DNA of 64,000 bases from Pectobacterium colocasium (GTDB lineage Bacteria > Pseudomonadota > Gammaproteobacteria > Enterobacterales > Enterobacteriaceae). Made by a program: the position numbers and the translations under genes. The notes under the pieces are model-generated. The model had not been told where the DNA came from and searched no databases. It saw only the letters and a list, made by a program, of their open reading frames with translations. This document shows positions 24,109 to 38,529 of the stretch, piece after piece. The stretch lies in contig NZ_CP084032.1 in assembly GCF_020181655.1 (NCBI RefSeq), positions 4,836,001 through 4,900,000 on the forward strand, given 5' to 3'. How positions within the stretch are numbered: position 1 is the stretch's first letter; each line of letters opens with the position of its first letter.

Positions 24109-24729
24109 GTGCGCAACACACTCGATAATCTGCTAAACGCGGCTGGCATTGTGATTTCAGATAAGCAAAAAAATCTTCTGATACAGTATGTTGACATGCT
24201 GAATAAGTGGAACAAGGCTTATAACCTGACGTCTGTACGCGATCCGCAGCAAATGCTTGTCCGCCACATCATGGACAGTATCGTGGTTGAGCCACATTTA
24301 CACGGGCAACGTTTTATCGATGTCGGAACGGGGCCTGGGTTGCCGGGGATTCCATTAGCGATTGTTCGCCCTGATTCGCATTTTACCTTGCTGGATAGCC
24401 TGGGTAAGCGTGTACGCTTCCTGCGTCAGGTTCAGCATGAACTGCAACTTGAAAACATCACGCCGGTGCAAAGTCGCGTTGAAGAATTTCCGGCAGAGCC
24501 GCCTTTTGATGGCGTGATCAGTCGGGCATTTGCTTCTCTGCATGACATGATTAGCTGGTGCAGCCATCTTCCAGCCAGATCGACAGGGCGATTTTATGCG
24601 CTAAAAGGCGTACTTCCAGAGGATGAATTGTCATCCTTGCCACAAGGTGTCCTATTGGATCAGGTCGTTCGCTTATCTGTTCCCGAACTGGAAGGTGAGC
24701 GCCATTTGGTCGTGCTTAAACCAAACTAA
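24109..24729 (+). CDS. rsmG: 16S rRNA (guanine527-N7)-methyltransferase RsmG
   Basis: RsmG (GidB) methylates G527 of 16S rRNA with SAM; its loss gives low-level streptomycin resistance. The 206-residue protein shows the SAM motif [17 protein letters not shown] and the block [10 protein letters not shown]. The start is GTG, with no better ATG before the conserved N terminus. It is the last gene before the long atp leader interval. Confidence 0.96.
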   Translation: MRNTLDNLLNAAGIVISDKQKNLLIQYVDMLNKWNKAYNLTSVRDPQQMLVRHIMDSIVVEPHLHGQRFIDVGTGPGLPGIPLAIVRPDSHFTLLDSLGKRVRFLRQVQHELQLENITPVQSRVEEFPAEPPFDGVISRAFASLHDMISWCSHLPARSTGRFYALKGVLPEDELSSLPQGVLLDQVVRLSVPELEGERHLVVLKPN

Positions 24730-25231
24730 TTTTGTTTTTTATCAAAAAAATTATAACTAAATATTGCGTGTGACGTTACCACCTCATTTATCGGTGGCAA
24801 CGTTCCAGAACGCATCACGATCACTGAAATTTTACATCTTCGTTTTTTCAGCGCCGTCCTTTTGCTTTCGCACTGAATAATAACGAACGAAAATAAATCA
24901 TCGGCATCAAAATTTAGTTATTTTTGTGTTAATTGAGTAAGAAAACGATATCAATAATGTCAATAGGTGGTTGAAACGTTGTTTGTTACGTTTTCTGAAT
25001 CGATATTTTTGTAAGTTTTTGAAATTAAATAAAATAAATAGCTTACTTTGCTGGCGGCAAAAAAAAACACGTTCTGTTATAAACAGTCGAAAATCCTTTT
25101 ATGTGAGTCACATCACAGATTGGAGGCCTTTAGAAATTAATTACACCAGACGTGATCAGGGATGATTGTTAGTAAAAACGAGGCTTCAGAAAGAAATTTA
25201 AATAATTGTTCACCTTTTCGCTACTTATCGA
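24730..25231. other. Long A/T-rich gap between rsmG and the atp promoter
   Basis: About 500 bp without a credible gene; a 64-codon frame at 24971-25165 has no ribosome site and odd composition. It holds a hairpin at 24773-24803 (ACGTT-CCACC pairing with GGTGG-AACGT, one mismatch) and a consensus CRP site at 25102-25117. A comparable gap exists at this place in E. coli. Confidence 0.6.
25102..25117. promoter_or_regulatory. Consensus CRP-type site upstream of atp
   Basis: TGTGA-GTCACA-TCACA has both consensus half-sites with the correct 6-bp spacing. It lies about 115 bp upstream of the -35 of the predicted atpI promoter, farther than a classic class I position. Its target may be this or an unseen promoter. 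Confidence 0.65.
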
Positions 25232-25259
25232 TTGAATTCGCAGGTATGACCCGTATAAT
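25232..25259 (+). promoter_or_regulatory. atp operon promoter
   Basis: TTGAAT (25232-25237) and TATAAT (25254-25259) are 16 bp apart, with start expected near 25266, about 87 nt before the atpI ATG. It is the only strong sigma-70 match in the interval. Confidence 0.8.
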
Positions 25260-25352
25260 TTGCTCGTTTTTTGCTGCTTGACTCAATGGTGTAAAGGCAG
25301 TTTTATACGTCATTCGGTATACCTCTGAAAAGGTACGGAGAGAGCAAACGTC

Positions 25353-26559
<1,207 letters not shown>

Positions 26560-26590
26560 TTTTCTTTCAACAAATAACGTTTTTAACTGA

Positions 26591-26848
<258 letters not shown>

Positions 26849-26911
26849 GCAGAATGTTTTCTGCTGAGGTTAAAACATCAACTTATTTAACTTTGAAAGA
26901 GGCATTGTGCT

Positions 26912-27382
26912 GTGAATATTAATGCAACAATCCTCGGCCAGGCCATTGCGTTCGTCCTGTTTGTCTGGTTCTGCATGAAGTATGTATGGCCGCCTATGAT
27001 GGCAGCCATCGAGAAACGTCAGAAAGAAATTGCTGACGGTCTGGCTTCTGCTGAACGTGCCAAAAAAGATTTGAACTTGGCTCAGGCCAATGCGACAGAT
27101 CAACTGAAGAAAGCCAAAGCGGATGCTCAGGTTATCATCGAGCAGGCGAACAAACGCCGTGCTCAGATCCTGGATGAGGCGAAAGCTGAAGCGGAAGCTG
27201 AACGTAACAAGATTGTGGCGCAGGCGCAGGCTGAAATTGAAGCCGAACGTAAACGCGCTCGTGAAGAGCTGCGTAAGCAAGTTGCCGTATTGGCGATTGC
27301 CGGTGCCGAGAAAATTATTGAACGTTCCGTGGATGAAGCTGCTAACAGCGACATCGTTGATAAACTGGTCGCTGAACTGTAA
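26912..27382 (+). CDS. atpF: F0F1 ATP synthase subunit b
   Basis: Subunit b (156 aa) is the peripheral stalk: one N-terminal membrane helix followed by a long charged coiled coil. The start is GTG, as in E. coli atpF, giving [20 protein letters not shown]. It precedes atpH by 14 nt. Confidence 0.97.
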   Translation: MNINATILGQAIAFVLFVWFCMKYVWPPMMAAIEKRQKEIADGLASAERAKKDLNLAQANATDQLKKAKADAQVIIEQANKRRAQILDEAKAEAEAERNKIVAQAQAEIEAERKRAREELRKQVAVLAIAGAEKIIERSVDEAANSDIVDKLVAEL

Positions 27383-27396
27383 GGAGGGAGGGGCTG

Positions 27397-27930
27397 ATGT
27401 CTGAATTTGTCACGGTAGCTCGCCCCTACGCCAAAGCAGCTTTTGACTTTGCGGTTGAGAATCAGGCCTTGGATCGCTGGCAGAACATGCTGGCGTTTTC
27501 GGCCGAAGTAGCGCGCAATGAGCAGATTGCCGAGCTGCTTTCTGGTGCGGTTGCACCGATTGAGCTGGCGAAAACATTTATTGCCGTTTGTGGTGATCAA
27601 CTTGATGAAGCCGGTCAGAACCTGATTAGGGTGATGGCCGAAAACGGACGTTTACCGGTACTTCCTGAAGTGCTGGAACAATTTATTCAACTGCGGGCGG
27701 CTCTGGAATCGACGGTTGACGTCGATGTGATTTCTGCCAGCACGTTGAGTGAGCAGCAGCTGTCGAAGATCGCTGCCGCTATGGAAAAACGTCTGTCACG
27801 CAAAGTGAAGCTGAATTGCAAAATTGATAAGTCTGTCATGGCCGGCGTGGTTATCCGCGCGGGCGATATGGTGATAGATGGCAGCATTCGCGGTCGTCTG
27901 GAACGTCTGGCAGACGTCTTGCAGTCTTAA
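27397..27930 (+). CDS. atpH: F0F1 ATP synthase subunit delta
   Basis: Delta (177 aa) joins the b stalk to the top of the alpha3beta3 head. The N-terminal helical bundle starts [14 protein letters not shown] and the C-terminal [22 protein letters not shown] is conserved. A GGAGG site lies 9 nt before the ATG; atpA starts 12 nt after the stop. Confidence 0.97.
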   Translation: MSEFVTVARPYAKAAFDFAVENQALDRWQNMLAFSAEVARNEQIAELLSGAVAPIELAKTFIAVCGDQLDEAGQNLIRVMAENGRLPVLPEVLEQFIQLRAALESTVDVDVISASTLSEQQLSKIAAAMEKRLSRKVKLNCKIDKSVMAGVVIRAGDMVIDGSIRGRLERLADVLQS

Positions 27931-27942
27931 GGGGACTGGAGC

Positions 27943-29484
27943 ATGCAACTGAATTCCACCGAAATCAGCGAACTGATCAAGCAGCGCATTGCTCAGTTCA
28001 ATGTGGTGAGCGAAGCTCACAATGAAGGTACTATTGTTTCCGTCAGTGACGGAATCATCCGCGTCCACGGTCTGGCAGACGTGATGCAGGGAGAGATGAT
28101 CTCTCTGCCGGGTAACCGTTATGCGATCGCACTGAACCTGGAGCGTGACTCCGTGGGTGCGGTAGTTATGGGTCCGTATGCTGATCTGGCTGAAGGCATG
28201 AAAGTAAAATGCACTGGCCGTATTCTTGAAGTTCCCGTTGGCCGTGGCCTGCTGGGCCGTGTGGTCAACACGCTGGGCGCACCGATTGATGGTAAAGGCG
28301 CACTGGATCACGACGGTTTCTCTGCGGTTGAAGCGATTGCGCCTGGCGTTATCGAACGTCAATCCGTTGATGAGCCGGTACAAACGGGCTATAAGTCCGT
28401 TGATGCCATGATTCCAATCGGTCGTGGTCAGCGTGAGCTGATTATCGGTGACCGTCAGACGGGTAAAACCGCGCTGGCTATCGACGCCATCATCAACCAG
28501 CGTGATTCCGGCATCAAATGTGTGTACGTCGCTATCGGCCAGAAAGCCTCTACGATTTCTAACGTGGTGCGTAAACTGGAAGAGCACGGCGCACTGGAAA
28601 ACACCATTGTTGTCGTTGCTACCGCGTCTGAATCTGCTGCTCTGCAATATCTGGCACCGTATGCCGGTTGTGCGATGGGCGAGTATTTCCGCGACCGTGG
28701 TGAAGATGCACTGATTATTTATGATGACCTGTCTAAACAGGCCGTTGCTTATCGTCAGATTTCTCTGCTGCTCCGTCGTCCGCCAGGTCGTGAAGCTTAT
28801 CCTGGTGACGTTTTCTATCTCCACTCCCGTTTGCTGGAGCGTGCATCGCGTGTTAACGCTGATTACGTTGAAGCATTCACCAAGGGTGAAGTGAAAGGGA
28901 AAACCGGTTCGTTGACCGCTCTGCCGATCATCGAAACGCAAGCGGGTGACGTTTCTGCGTTCGTTCCGACCAACGTAATTTCTATTACCGATGGTCAGAT
29001 CTTCCTGGAATCCAACCTGTTTAACGCCGGTATTCGTCCTGCGGTTAACCCAGGGATCTCCGTATCCCGTGTGGGTGGTGCAGCACAGACCAAGATCATG
29101 AAAAAACTGTCCGGTGGTATTCGTACCGCGCTGGCACAGTACCGTGAACTGGCAGCATTCTCTCAGTTCGCTTCCGACCTTGATGATGCAACCCGTAAGC
29201 AGTTGAGCCACGGTCAGAAAGTGACCGAGCTGTTGAAGCAGAAACAGTATGCGCCGATGTCTGTCGCACAGCAGTCTCTGGTTCTGTTTGCGGCGGAACG
29301 TGGTTATCTGGAAGATGTTGAGCTGTCGAAAGTCGGTAGCTTTGAAGCGGCACTGTTGGCTTATGCTGACCGTGAGCATGGCGAACTTCTGCAACAAATC
29401 GACCAGACTGGCGCTTATAACGATGAGATCGAGGGCAAATTTAAAGGCATCCTCGATACTTTTAAGGCAACCCAGTCCTGGTAA
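27943..29484 (+). CDS. atpA: F0F1 ATP synthase subunit alpha
   Basis: Alpha (513 aa, same as E. coli) is the non-catalytic nucleotide-binding subunit of F1. P-loop GDRQTGKT, the catalytic arginine finger in [17 protein letters not shown] and the beta-barrel N terminus are present. A 610-codon open frame on the opposite strand is an artefact of codon bias. Confidence 0.98.
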   Translation: MQLNSTEISELIKQRIAQFNVVSEAHNEGTIVSVSDGIIRVHGLADVMQGEMISLPGNRYAIALNLERDSVGAVVMGPYADLAEGMKVKCTGRILEVPVGRGLLGRVVNTLGAPIDGKGALDHDGFSAVEAIAPGVIERQSVDEPVQTGYKSVDAMIPIGRGQRELIIGDRQTGKTALAIDAIINQRDSGIKCVYVAIGQKASTISNVVRKLEEHGALENTIVVVATASESAALQYLAPYAGCAMGEYFRDRGEDALIIYDDLSKQAVAYRQISLLLRRPPGREAYPGDVFYLHSRLLERASRVNADYVEAFTKGEVKGKTGSLTALPIIETQAGDVSAFVPTNVISITDGQIFLESNLFNAGIRPAVNPGISVSRVGGAAQTKIMKKLSGGIRTALAQYRELAAFSQFASDLDDATRKQLSHGQKVTELLKQKQYAPMSVAQQSLVLFAAERGYLEDVELSKVGSFEAALLAYADREHGELLQQIDQTGAYNDEIEGKFKGILDTFKATQSW

Positions 29485-29536
29485 CGCCCGGTGGCCTGCT
29501 GTAAAGCAGGCCGCAAGGCTTTGAGGAGAAGCAAAG

Positions 29537-31830
<2,294 letters not shown>

Positions 31831-31849
31831 CGCCTTGTAGGAGGGTGAC

Positions 31850-32269
31850 ATGGCTATGACTTACCATCTGGATGTCGTGAGTGCAGAACAGCAAATGTTC
31901 TCCGGTCTGGTGCAGAAGATCCAGGTAACGGGGAGCGAAGGCGAACTGGGTATTTATCCGGGACATGCCCCTCTGCTTACTGCCATTAAGCCTGGTATGG
32001 TTCGTATCGTTAAGCAGCACGGTGAGGAAGAATATATTTATCTTTCTGGTGGCATCCTTGAGGTGCAGCCAAACATAGTCACCGTACTGTCTGATACCGC
32101 TATCCGTGGGCAGGATCTGGATGAAGCACGTGCGCTGGAAGCGAAACGCAAGGCCGAAGATCATATCCGCAATTCGCATGGCGATGTGGATTATGCTCAG
32201 GCTTCCGCAGAGCTGACTAAAGCGATTGCGAAGCTGCGTGTTATCGAGCTGACCAGAAAAGCGATGTAA
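31850..32269 (+). CDS. atpC: F0F1 ATP synthase subunit epsilon
   Basis: Epsilon (139 aa) is a rotor subunit and intrinsic inhibitor of hydrolysis. The N-terminal beta sandwich ([22 protein letters not shown]) and C-terminal two-helix hairpin are intact. The ATG follows AGGAGGG. It is the last atp gene, followed by a strong terminator. Confidence 0.97.
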   Translation: MAMTYHLDVVSAEQQMFSGLVQKIQVTGSEGELGIYPGHAPLLTAIKPGMVRIVKQHGEEEYIYLSGGILEVQPNIVTVLSDTAIRGQDLDEARALEAKRKAEDHIRNSHGDVDYAQASAELTKAIAKLRVIELTRKAM

Positions 32270-32290
32270 CAGATAAGCTTGCAATAATTG

Positions 32291-32323
32291 AAGGCCAGTC
32301 AGTTCACACTGACTGGCCTTTTT
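32291..32323 (+). terminator. atp operon terminator
   Basis: AAGGCCAGTCAG pairs perfectly with CTGACTGGCCTT around a 6-nt loop and is followed by a T run, 21 nt after the atpC stop. Confidence 0.9.
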
Positions 32324-32342
32324 GCACTTAAGTCTATGTTAC

Positions 32343-32380
32343 ATACCAAAAATGCCTGCGAGAGCAGGCATTTTTGGTAT
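32343..32380. terminator. Bidirectional terminator-like palindrome
   Basis: A perfect 17-bp stem (ATACCAAAAATGCCTGC with its complement) encloses a GAGA loop, with A and T runs inside the arms so that it works from both sides. It can back up the atp terminator and end pelX transcripts from the other strand. Confidence 0.75.
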
Positions 32381-32386
32381 GACAAA

Positions 32387-32533
32387 GTGCGTCGAGCGAT
32401 AGTAACGGATAGATCGTAAAGACGCTGTGAATACGTCCATGTACGCTCGGCTTGCGCCATCCATGGCGCAAACGCTTTACTCTTCTATTCCGTTACTACC
32501 GTTTCCGTTCGGTAAATGGGTTTCCCACCACCT
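32387..32533. repeat. Structured intergenic repeat (family A, copy 1)
   Basis: This unit shares long near-identical blocks with 56923-57136, including GGATAGATCGTAAAGACGCT and GCGCAAACGCTTTACTCTTC. The core 32400-32498 has complementary ends (TAGTAACGG ... CCGTTACTA) and a central hairpin TTGCGCCAT/ATGGCGCAA. No open frame is conserved. It lies between the 3' ends of atpC and pelX. Confidence 0.8.
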
Positions 32534-32554
32534 TAATTGGGATACTTGAAGCCC

Positions 32555-34789
32555 TTATTTTTTCTTCAGGAAGTCGCCAAGTACCAGATTGCCTTTGGCA
32601 TCACGTGTAAACGTTTCAGGTACGGTTACCGATACGAAGTTATTTACGGTGATTTCCTTACCTTGCGCGTTAACAGAGCGGTCGCCTTTGATGAAATAGT
32701 TGGTGTTATCGATATTGCCGACAACCGCATCATCATATTTACCCGCTTTGGTCTTCAGTGAAATGTTGTTCTTGAAGACGCCTTGTTTTTCCGGGCCAGA
32801 GTAAGGGCTTGGGCGGAAAATAAAGTTAAAGCGTTCGTTATCTAACGCGATGTTGTCTTCAACGATCAGTGCGCCAGGGTTGAAGTTGTCAGTGAAACCA
32901 TCAAGCTTGTTACCCACGGCAATGCTGTGTTTAACCTGATGCGCCACCGGCTGACCTTCGCCACCCATTTTGAAGCCGTTGCTAGTGTTGTTCATGGCAA
33001 TTGAGTTCTCGATCACCACAACGCCGTTTGCGCCGTCTTCAATTTTGTTAAACAGGTCGAAGCCGTCATCGATATTGTTGTGCGAGAACGCGCCGCGAAT
33101 CACGTTGCCTTCACCCACACGCATTTTCACCGCGAAACCATCGGCGTTAATTTTGCCTGGGTCCTGATTACTGTGAGATTCTGAATTCAGAATCAGGTTA
33201 TGACTGGCCCACAGCGGTCTGCCCACATCGGCTGTTGAGGTCACCTGAATACCGGTATCGTCAGCGTGATGCGCCAGAACGCGTTCGATGGTGTTGTAGC
33301 TACCCTCGATACGGAACGGTTTCTCTGTGATTTCAATCCCTTTAACATGCCAATGGCTCGCTTTCAGCTGTAGGCCATGAATGACGGCTTTATTACCGAC
33401 AGTAAACAGGTTTTTGACGGCTTTTTGCTGGCCGCTGGCGCTGACAGGGATTTCAGACGCGTTGTAATCACCATCGCTGAGCCAAATGGTGCCGCCTGCT
33501 GGCAGAGCGGCGACGGCGCTGGCAAAATCGAGCGGTGCATTTTTACTGCCGTCATTGCTGGCTGAACCTTGTGGCGAAACATACAGATTTTTAGCGTCTG
33601 CGTAGGCCACTTTTTCAACCTTCAACGTGCTTTCTTTTACCGCTTTATCATCTCCTTCCGCAGGCTGGTAGGTTACCTTGAATTCAGCACTGTTGCCGGC
33701 AATCTTCGCTGGCAGAGAGAAGGTCTCTCCCGCTTTTACCTGCTTGGCATCACCCAGCGATTTACCGTCTTGTGATACGGCAATCGTACCGTTGTAATTG
33801 GCTTTCGCCTGTATGACATAGTGTTCGCTGGTGGTTTTCGGCGATGACATGACCTGTAGCAGAGGATCATAAGCCTTAGCCTTAAACTCCGGTGATGCTT
33901 TGGTTTGGGCTGGTGTCGTCGTCAACTGTGCATTGCTGACAGTGATTTTGGCGTTACGGGAAGCAAAGAAACCGACGTAGTAGTGGTCTTTATCCAGCTT
34001 GGTGACGACGTCCGCGCCTTTGACTTCTTTTGATACCCAGTTGTCCGTGCCTTTCGGCGCATAAGAGGTAATAAAGCCGTCGTTGGTGCGTTCCAGTTTC
34101 AGGCGGAACGTCGGCGTTTGCTCCAGATTCACATTTTCCTGATAGCTGGTTTTGGTAATTTTCGCGCCTGCGTTGCCCCACGGCTGCGTTACGCCATTAC
34201 GCAAAATCGCCTGTAGCTTGATTTCGGTATGAGACTTTTTATCCTGCGTCATGATGGCGTTCATCACCATGTTGGATGCGGCAGGGAATTCTTCATACCC
34301 TTCTTTCAGCGGTTCCTGACGCGGCACGCCGATAATATCGCGCACCAGAATCCCCGCCCCTTCCTGAGCCGCAGGTTTGGCACCGTTTTCTGGCCCAAAC
34401 TGTTCTACGGTAATGTCAGACTGAAGCGTGAAATTCACATTGGCAGGCAACTGCGTATAGAAAAACGTCAGCCCGTCATGGGTGTTAGCAATCTTTCCGC
34501 CACGGCTCTCGATCGTGATCGGAGCGGACAAATCCGCGTTATCTCCCGGCGCTAATTTCTTGCCGTTGATGGTGACGTCATTAACACCAATTTTTTCCGG
34601 CAGGACATTGGATGAGAAGTTTACGTCTGTTGATTGGCCAAAGGCGATACCGTGCCAGACTGGTGCTGATTCTGTCGCGGCGTGTGTACTGAAGCTGAAA
34701 AGTAATGCATTCGTCAACGCGACGGCTGCGAGGCGTGAAGAACGGTGTTTCCGTAAAGAACCACATTTTGGTGAAGAACAACGTTTCAT
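32555..34789 (-). CDS. pelX: Periplasmic exopolygalacturonate lyase PelX (polysaccharide lyase family 9)
   Basis: This 744-residue protein resembles Dickeya PelX, which releases unsaturated digalacturonates from pectate chain ends (EC 4.2.2.9). The N terminus is a long basic signal peptide ending LLFSFSTHA, so periplasmic location is likely. Residues to about 410 form the accessory beta domain of exo-lyases. The rest is a right-handed parallel beta-helix with PL9 active-site blocks HADDTGIQV, NADGFAVKM and IDDGFDLFNK (Asp calcium ligands, Lys base). A KdgR-type box lies 46 bp before the ATG. It is oriented against the atp operon and divergent from glmU. Confidence 0.92.
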   Translation of the reverse strand: MKRCSSPKCGSLRKHRSSRLAAVALTNALLFSFSTHAATESAPVWHGIAFGQSTDVNFSSNVLPEKIGVNDVTINGKKLAPGDNADLSAPITIESRGGKIANTHDGLTFFYTQLPANVNFTLQSDITVEQFGPENGAKPAAQEGAGILVRDIIGVPRQEPLKEGYEEFPAASNMVMNAIMTQDKKSHTEIKLQAILRNGVTQPWGNAGAKITKTSYQENVNLEQTPTFRLKLERTNDGFITSYAPKGTDNWVSKEVKGADVVTKLDKDHYYVGFFASRNAKITVSNAQLTTTPAQTKASPEFKAKAYDPLLQVMSSPKTTSEHYVIQAKANYNGTIAVSQDGKSLGDAKQVKAGETFSLPAKIAGNSAEFKVTYQPAEGDDKAVKESTLKVEKVAYADAKNLYVSPQGSASNDGSKNAPLDFASAVAALPAGGTIWLSDGDYNASEIPVSASGQQKAVKNLFTVGNKAVIHGLQLKASHWHVKGIEITEKPFRIEGSYNTIERVLAHHADDTGIQVTSTADVGRPLWASHNLILNSESHSNQDPGKINADGFAVKMRVGEGNVIRGAFSHNNIDDGFDLFNKIEDGANGVVVIENSIAMNNTSNGFKMGGEGQPVAHQVKHSIAVGNKLDGFTDNFNPGALIVEDNIALDNERFNFIFRPSPYSGPEKQGVFKNNISLKTKAGKYDDAVVGNIDNTNYFIKGDRSVNAQGKEITVNNFVSVTVPETFTRDAKGNLVLGDFLKKK

Positions 34790-35103
34790 TGTGTCTCCTT
34801 CGTTATTGAATTATTCGCCCGCGTATATTGCTATAAATGAAACGCTGTTTCTTTTGCGTGTGTCACAAATGGAAATACTTAAAAACAAAGTCTGTTTTTT
34901 ATGAAACTCCGTGCCATTTCTGTTTTTGGGGACTTCACCCTCCCACCAGGAGTATTCGCCGCGTTGTGCGAGATTTTCAGAAAAAACTCACCAAAAAGTA
35001 TCCGCGTTATGCATGAGTTTCGGTAAACTCTGGTTATTCATGCCGTAACAGGCTAGCCATTTTTATTCTTGCGGAGCGGTGGCTTCGCACTGTCAGGATG
35101 CTT
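34790..35103. other. Divergent intergenic region pelX-glmU
   Basis: This 314-bp interval must carry both promoters. Next to pelX it holds the KdgR-type box and a possible weak CRP site ending TCACA (34862-34866). On the glmU side an AGGA ribosome site lies just before the start. No gene is visible. Confidence 0.6.
34835..34854 (-). promoter_or_regulatory. KdgR-type operator upstream of pelX
   Basis: AAATGAAACGCTGTTTCTTT matches the KdgR consensus (AAATGAAACA-N-TGTTTCATTT) with a TGAAAC/GTTTC dyad. KdgR represses pectinolysis genes in soft-rot bacteria until pectin breakdown products accumulate. The box covers the expected promoter spacer before a TATAGC -10 (34832-34827). Confidence 0.8.
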
Positions 35104-36474
35104 ATGTCAAATAGTGCTATGAGTGTGGTGATCCTTGCTGCGGGTAAAGGAACCCGTATGTATTCCGACCTTCCCAAGGTGTTACATAAGCTGGCAGGTA
35201 AGCCGATGGTTCAGCACGTCATTGATGCGGCAATGACGACAGGCGCACAACACGTTCATCTGGTATACGGTCACGGCGGTGATTTGCTAAAACGTGAATT
35301 GACCGATCCGGCCTTGAACTGGGTATTACAAGCGGAACAACTCGGAACCGGTCATGCCATGCAGCAAGCTGCTCCTCATTTTGCCGATGATGAAGACATC
35401 CTGATGTTGTATGGCGATGTGCCGCTGATTTCGTCACAAACGCTGGGGCGTTTACGTCATGCTAAGCCGCAGGGCGGTATTGGTCTGTTGACGGTGAAAC
35501 TGGACGATCCGACGGGCTATGGGCGAATCGTGCGTGAAAAGGGTGCCGTAGTTGGGATCGTCGAGCACAAAGATGCCAGTGAAGAACAGCGCCAGATTAA
35601 CGAGATCAATACCGGCATTTTGATTGCAAACGGCAAGGATTTGAAGCGTTGGTTAAGCCAGTTGAACAACAATAACTCACAAGGCGAGTTTTACATCACC
35701 GATATCATTGCGATGGCAGCGGAAGAGGGGCAGCGTGTTGAAGCCGTTCACCCCGAGCGTCTGAGTGAAGTGGAGGGCGTTAATAATCGCCTGCAACTGT
35801 CGGCGCTAGAGCGGGTTTATCAACGTGAGCAGGCGGATAAACTGTTGCTGGCCGGTGTGATGCTGCTCGACCCGGCACGGTTTGATCTGCGTGGTGAGCT
35901 GACCCATGGTCGTGATGTGGTGATTGATGTCAATGTCGTCGTGGAAGGCAATGTTAAGCTAGGCAACCGGGTGAAAATCGGCGCAGGCTGTGTGATTAAA
36001 AACAGCATCATTGGCGACGATTGTGAGATAAGCCCTTACTCGGTGTTGGAAGACGCGGTGTTAGAAGCTGCGTGTACCGTTGGCCCGTTTGCCCGTTTGC
36101 GCCCAGGTGCAGAGCTGGCTGAAGGCGCGCATGTCGGTAACTTTGTCGAATTGAAAAAGGCGCGTTTAGGTAAAGGCTCAAAAGCAGGCCACTTGAGCTA
36201 TTTGGGGGATGCGGATATCGGTTCCGGTGTTAATATTGGCGCGGGAACGATCACCTGTAATTATGACGGTGCGAATAAACACAAAACGGTGATTGGCGAC
36301 GATGTGTTTGTTGGCTCGGATAGCCAACTGGTAGCGCCCGTTAGCGTTGCCAGCGGTGCGACCATTGGTGCGGGAACAACGGTTACGCGTGATGTAGCAG
36401 AGAATGAGCTGGTGGTCGGCCGCGTGAAACAGCGGCATATTTCCGGCTGGCAGCGTCCAGTGAAAAAGAAATAA
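35104..36474 (+). CDS. glmU: Bifunctional UDP-GlcNAc pyrophosphorylase / glucosamine-1-phosphate acetyltransferase
   Basis: GlmU acetylates glucosamine 1-phosphate and then couples it to UTP, yielding UDP-GlcNAc for peptidoglycan and LPS. The N-terminal domain has LAAGKGTRM and the C-terminal left-handed beta-helix has hexapeptide repeats, with the acetyltransferase block [15 protein letters not shown]. The ATG at 35104 (MSNSAMSVV) gives 456 aa, the E. coli length, with AGGA at correct spacing; ATG 35098 is an alternative. glmS follows. Confidence 0.97.
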   Translation: MSNSAMSVVILAAGKGTRMYSDLPKVLHKLAGKPMVQHVIDAAMTTGAQHVHLVYGHGGDLLKRELTDPALNWVLQAEQLGTGHAMQQAAPHFADDEDILMLYGDVPLISSQTLGRLRHAKPQGGIGLLTVKLDDPTGYGRIVREKGAVVGIVEHKDASEEQRQINEINTGILIANGKDLKRWLSQLNNNNSQGEFYITDIIAMAAEEGQRVEAVHPERLSEVEGVNNRLQLSALERVYQREQADKLLLAGVMLLDPARFDLRGELTHGRDVVIDVNVVVEGNVKLGNRVKIGAGCVIKNSIIGDDCEISPYSVLEDAVLEAACTVGPFARLRPGAELAEGAHVGNFVELKKARLGKGSKAGHLSYLGDADIGSGVNIGAGTITCNYDGANKHKTVIGDDVFVGSDSQLVAPVSVASGATIGAGTTVTRDVAENELVVGRVKQRHISGWQRPVKKK

Positions 36475-36671
36475 TATTTAATGCCTCCGCAGTGGCGGAG
36501 GCAGTTTTGTCCTGTACGTTGGCCGATCCCCCGCAGGGTTTCCCAGAGTACAGAACAAAACATAATAATCCCCAACTCTCTACAAGGCTCGGGGAACCCG
36601 GAAAAACCGGAACAATCAGGTCTAAGACATCCCTGGTGACACAATATGTCACTTTTATAGGAATACCATCG
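36475..36671 (+). promoter_or_regulatory. glmU-glmS intercistronic leader
   Basis: This 197-nt leader contains a strong hairpin (GCCTCCGC/GCGGAGGC, 36483-36502) right after glmU and a small hairpin (GTGAC/GTCAC, 36636-36652) ending about 20 nt before the glmS ATG. In E. coli the glmUS mRNA is cut here and the small RNA GlmZ opens the glmS leader. The same control is likely but the pairing was not tested. Confidence 0.55.
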
Positions 36672-38504
36672 ATGTGTGGAATTGTAGGCGCAGTTGCGCA
36701 ACGTGATGTTGCTGAAATTTTGTTGGAAGGTTTACGCCGTCTTGAGTATCGCGGCTATGACTCTGCGGGGCTGGCGGTTGTTGATGGCGAAGGCAATGTC
36801 GCCCGTTTACGCCGTCTGGGGAAAGTGCAGGTATTGTCTCAGGCAGCCGAAGAGTGCGATCTGCACGGCGGTACCGGTATCGCTCACACCCGTTGGGCAA
36901 CGCACGGCGAACCTTCTGAAGCGAACGCACACCCGCATGTTTCTGAACATATCACTATCGTCCATAACGGCATTATCGAAAACCATGAGCCGCTGCGTGA
37001 GCTGATGATTGGTCGCGGTTATCGTTTTGTTTCTGAAACCGATACGGAAGTGGTTGCCCATCTGGTTCATTTTGAACAGCAGCAGAACGGTGGCGCTCTG
37101 GTTGATGTGGTTAAGCGTGTGATCCCACAGCTGCGCGGCGCCTATGGCATGGTGGTGCTGGATAACCGCGACCCAAGCGTATTAGTCGCTGCGCGCTCAG
37201 GTAGCCCGTTGGTGATTGGCCGTGGTGTGGGTGAGAATTTCATTGCCTCCGATCAACTGGCATTGCTGCCTGTGACGCGCCGCTTCATATTCCTGGAAGA
37301 AGGCGACGTGGCGGAGATCACCCGTCGTGACGTGCGCGTGTTTGACAAATCAGGCCAGCTTGCTACACGCGAAGAAATTGAATCAAAAGTGAATTACGAT
37401 GCGGGTGACAAAGGCGCATATCGTCACTACATGCAGAAAGAGATCTACGAACAGCCGATGGCAATCAAGAACACCCTTGAAGGGCGTTTCAGCCACGGCG
37501 AGATTAATCTTTCTGAATTAGGCCCGAAAGCGGATGAACTGCTGGCGAAGGTTGAACACGTTCAGATTATCGCCTGCGGGACGTCCTACAACTCTGGTAT
37601 GGTTTCCCGCTACTGGTTTGAATCACTGGCGGGAATTCCGTGCGACGTAGAAATCGCCTCAGAATTCCGCTATCGCAAGCCTGCGGTGCGTAAGAACAGC
37701 CTGATGATTACCCTGTCTCAGTCCGGTGAAACGGCGGATACGCTGGCGGCGCTGCGTTTGTCTAAAGAACTGGGCTATCTGGGATCTCTGGCTATCTGTA
37801 ACGTTGCGGGTTCCTCGCTGGTGCGTGAATCCGATCTGGCACTGATGACTAAAGCGGGCGTAGAGATTGGCGTGGCGTCGACCAAAGCCTTCACTACCCA
37901 GCTTACCGTTCTGCTGATGTTGGTGGCGCGTGTTGGACGTCTGCGCGGCATGGATGCGCAGATTGAGCATGACATCGTTCATGGCTTACAGGCACTGCCA
38001 GCGCGTATTGAGCAGATGCTGTCTCAGGACAAGCTCATCGAATCTCTGGCGGAAGGCTTCTCTGACAAGCACCATGCGCTGTTCCTCGGCCGTGGCGATC
38101 AGTATCCGATCGCGATGGAGGGCGCGCTGAAGCTGAAAGAGATCTCTTACATCCACGCGGAAGCCTATGCGGCAGGCGAGCTGAAACACGGCCCGCTGGC
38201 GCTGATTGATGCGGACATGCCGGTTGTGGTGGTGGCACCGAACAACGAACTGTTGGAGAAATTGAAATCCAACATCGAAGAAGTTCGGGCGCGCGGTGGT
38301 GAGCTGTATGTCTTTGCTGATGAAGATGCCGGCTTCACCAGCAGCGAAAATATGAAAATTATTCCGCTGCCGCACATCGAAGAAGTGATTGCGCCAATCT
38401 TCTATACGGTGCCGTTGCAGTTGCTGTCTTATCACGTCGCGCTGATTAAAGGCACCGATGTCGATCAGCCACGTAACCTGGCGAAATCCGTTACTGTTGA
38501 GTAA
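36672..38504 (+). CDS. glmS: Glucosamine-fructose-6-phosphate aminotransferase
   Basis: GlmS makes glucosamine 6-phosphate from fructose 6-phosphate and glutamine, the first step to UDP-GlcNAc. The 610-residue protein has the N-terminal amidotransferase nucleophile Cys (MCGIVGAV) and two SIS domains ([17 protein letters not shown]). The start at 36672 places that Cys at position 2, as required; the upstream open frame is leader. Its last codons (LAKSVTVE) contain the conserved TnsD target, and a Tn7-like end begins 25 bp after the stop. Confidence 0.98.
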   Translation: MCGIVGAVAQRDVAEILLEGLRRLEYRGYDSAGLAVVDGEGNVARLRRLGKVQVLSQAAEECDLHGGTGIAHTRWATHGEPSEANAHPHVSEHITIVHNGIIENHEPLRELMIGRGYRFVSETDTEVVAHLVHFEQQQNGGALVDVVKRVIPQLRGAYGMVVLDNRDPSVLVAARSGSPLVIGRGVGENFIASDQLALLPVTRRFIFLEEGDVAEITRRDVRVFDKSGQLATREEIESKVNYDAGDKGAYRHYMQKEIYEQPMAIKNTLEGRFSHGEINLSELGPKADELLAKVEHVQIIACGTSYNSGMVSRYWFESLAGIPCDVEIASEFRYRKPAVRKNSLMITLSQSGETADTLAALRLSKELGYLGSLAICNVAGSSLVRESDLALMTKAGVEIGVASTKAFTTQLTVLLMLVARVGRLRGMDAQIEHDIVHGLQALPARIEQMLSQDKLIESLAEGFSDKHHALFLGRGDQYPIAMEGALKLKEISYIHAEAYAAGELKHGPLALIDADMPVVVVAPNNELLEKLKSNIEEVRARGGELYVFADEDAGFTSSENMKIIPLPHIEEVIAPIFYTVPLQLLSYHVALIKGTDVDQPRNLAKSVTVE

Positions 38505-38529
38505 TGTTTAAAAAACGAAGGTAAATAGC

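Noticed and set aside
24971-25165. 64-codon frame in the gap before atpI
   Set aside because: There is no good ribosome site and the composition simply follows the A/T-rich background, so I do not call it a gene.
32387-32533. Family A repeat as an ERIC element
   Set aside because: It is in the size range of ERIC sequences but does not share the ERIC ends or core as I remember them.
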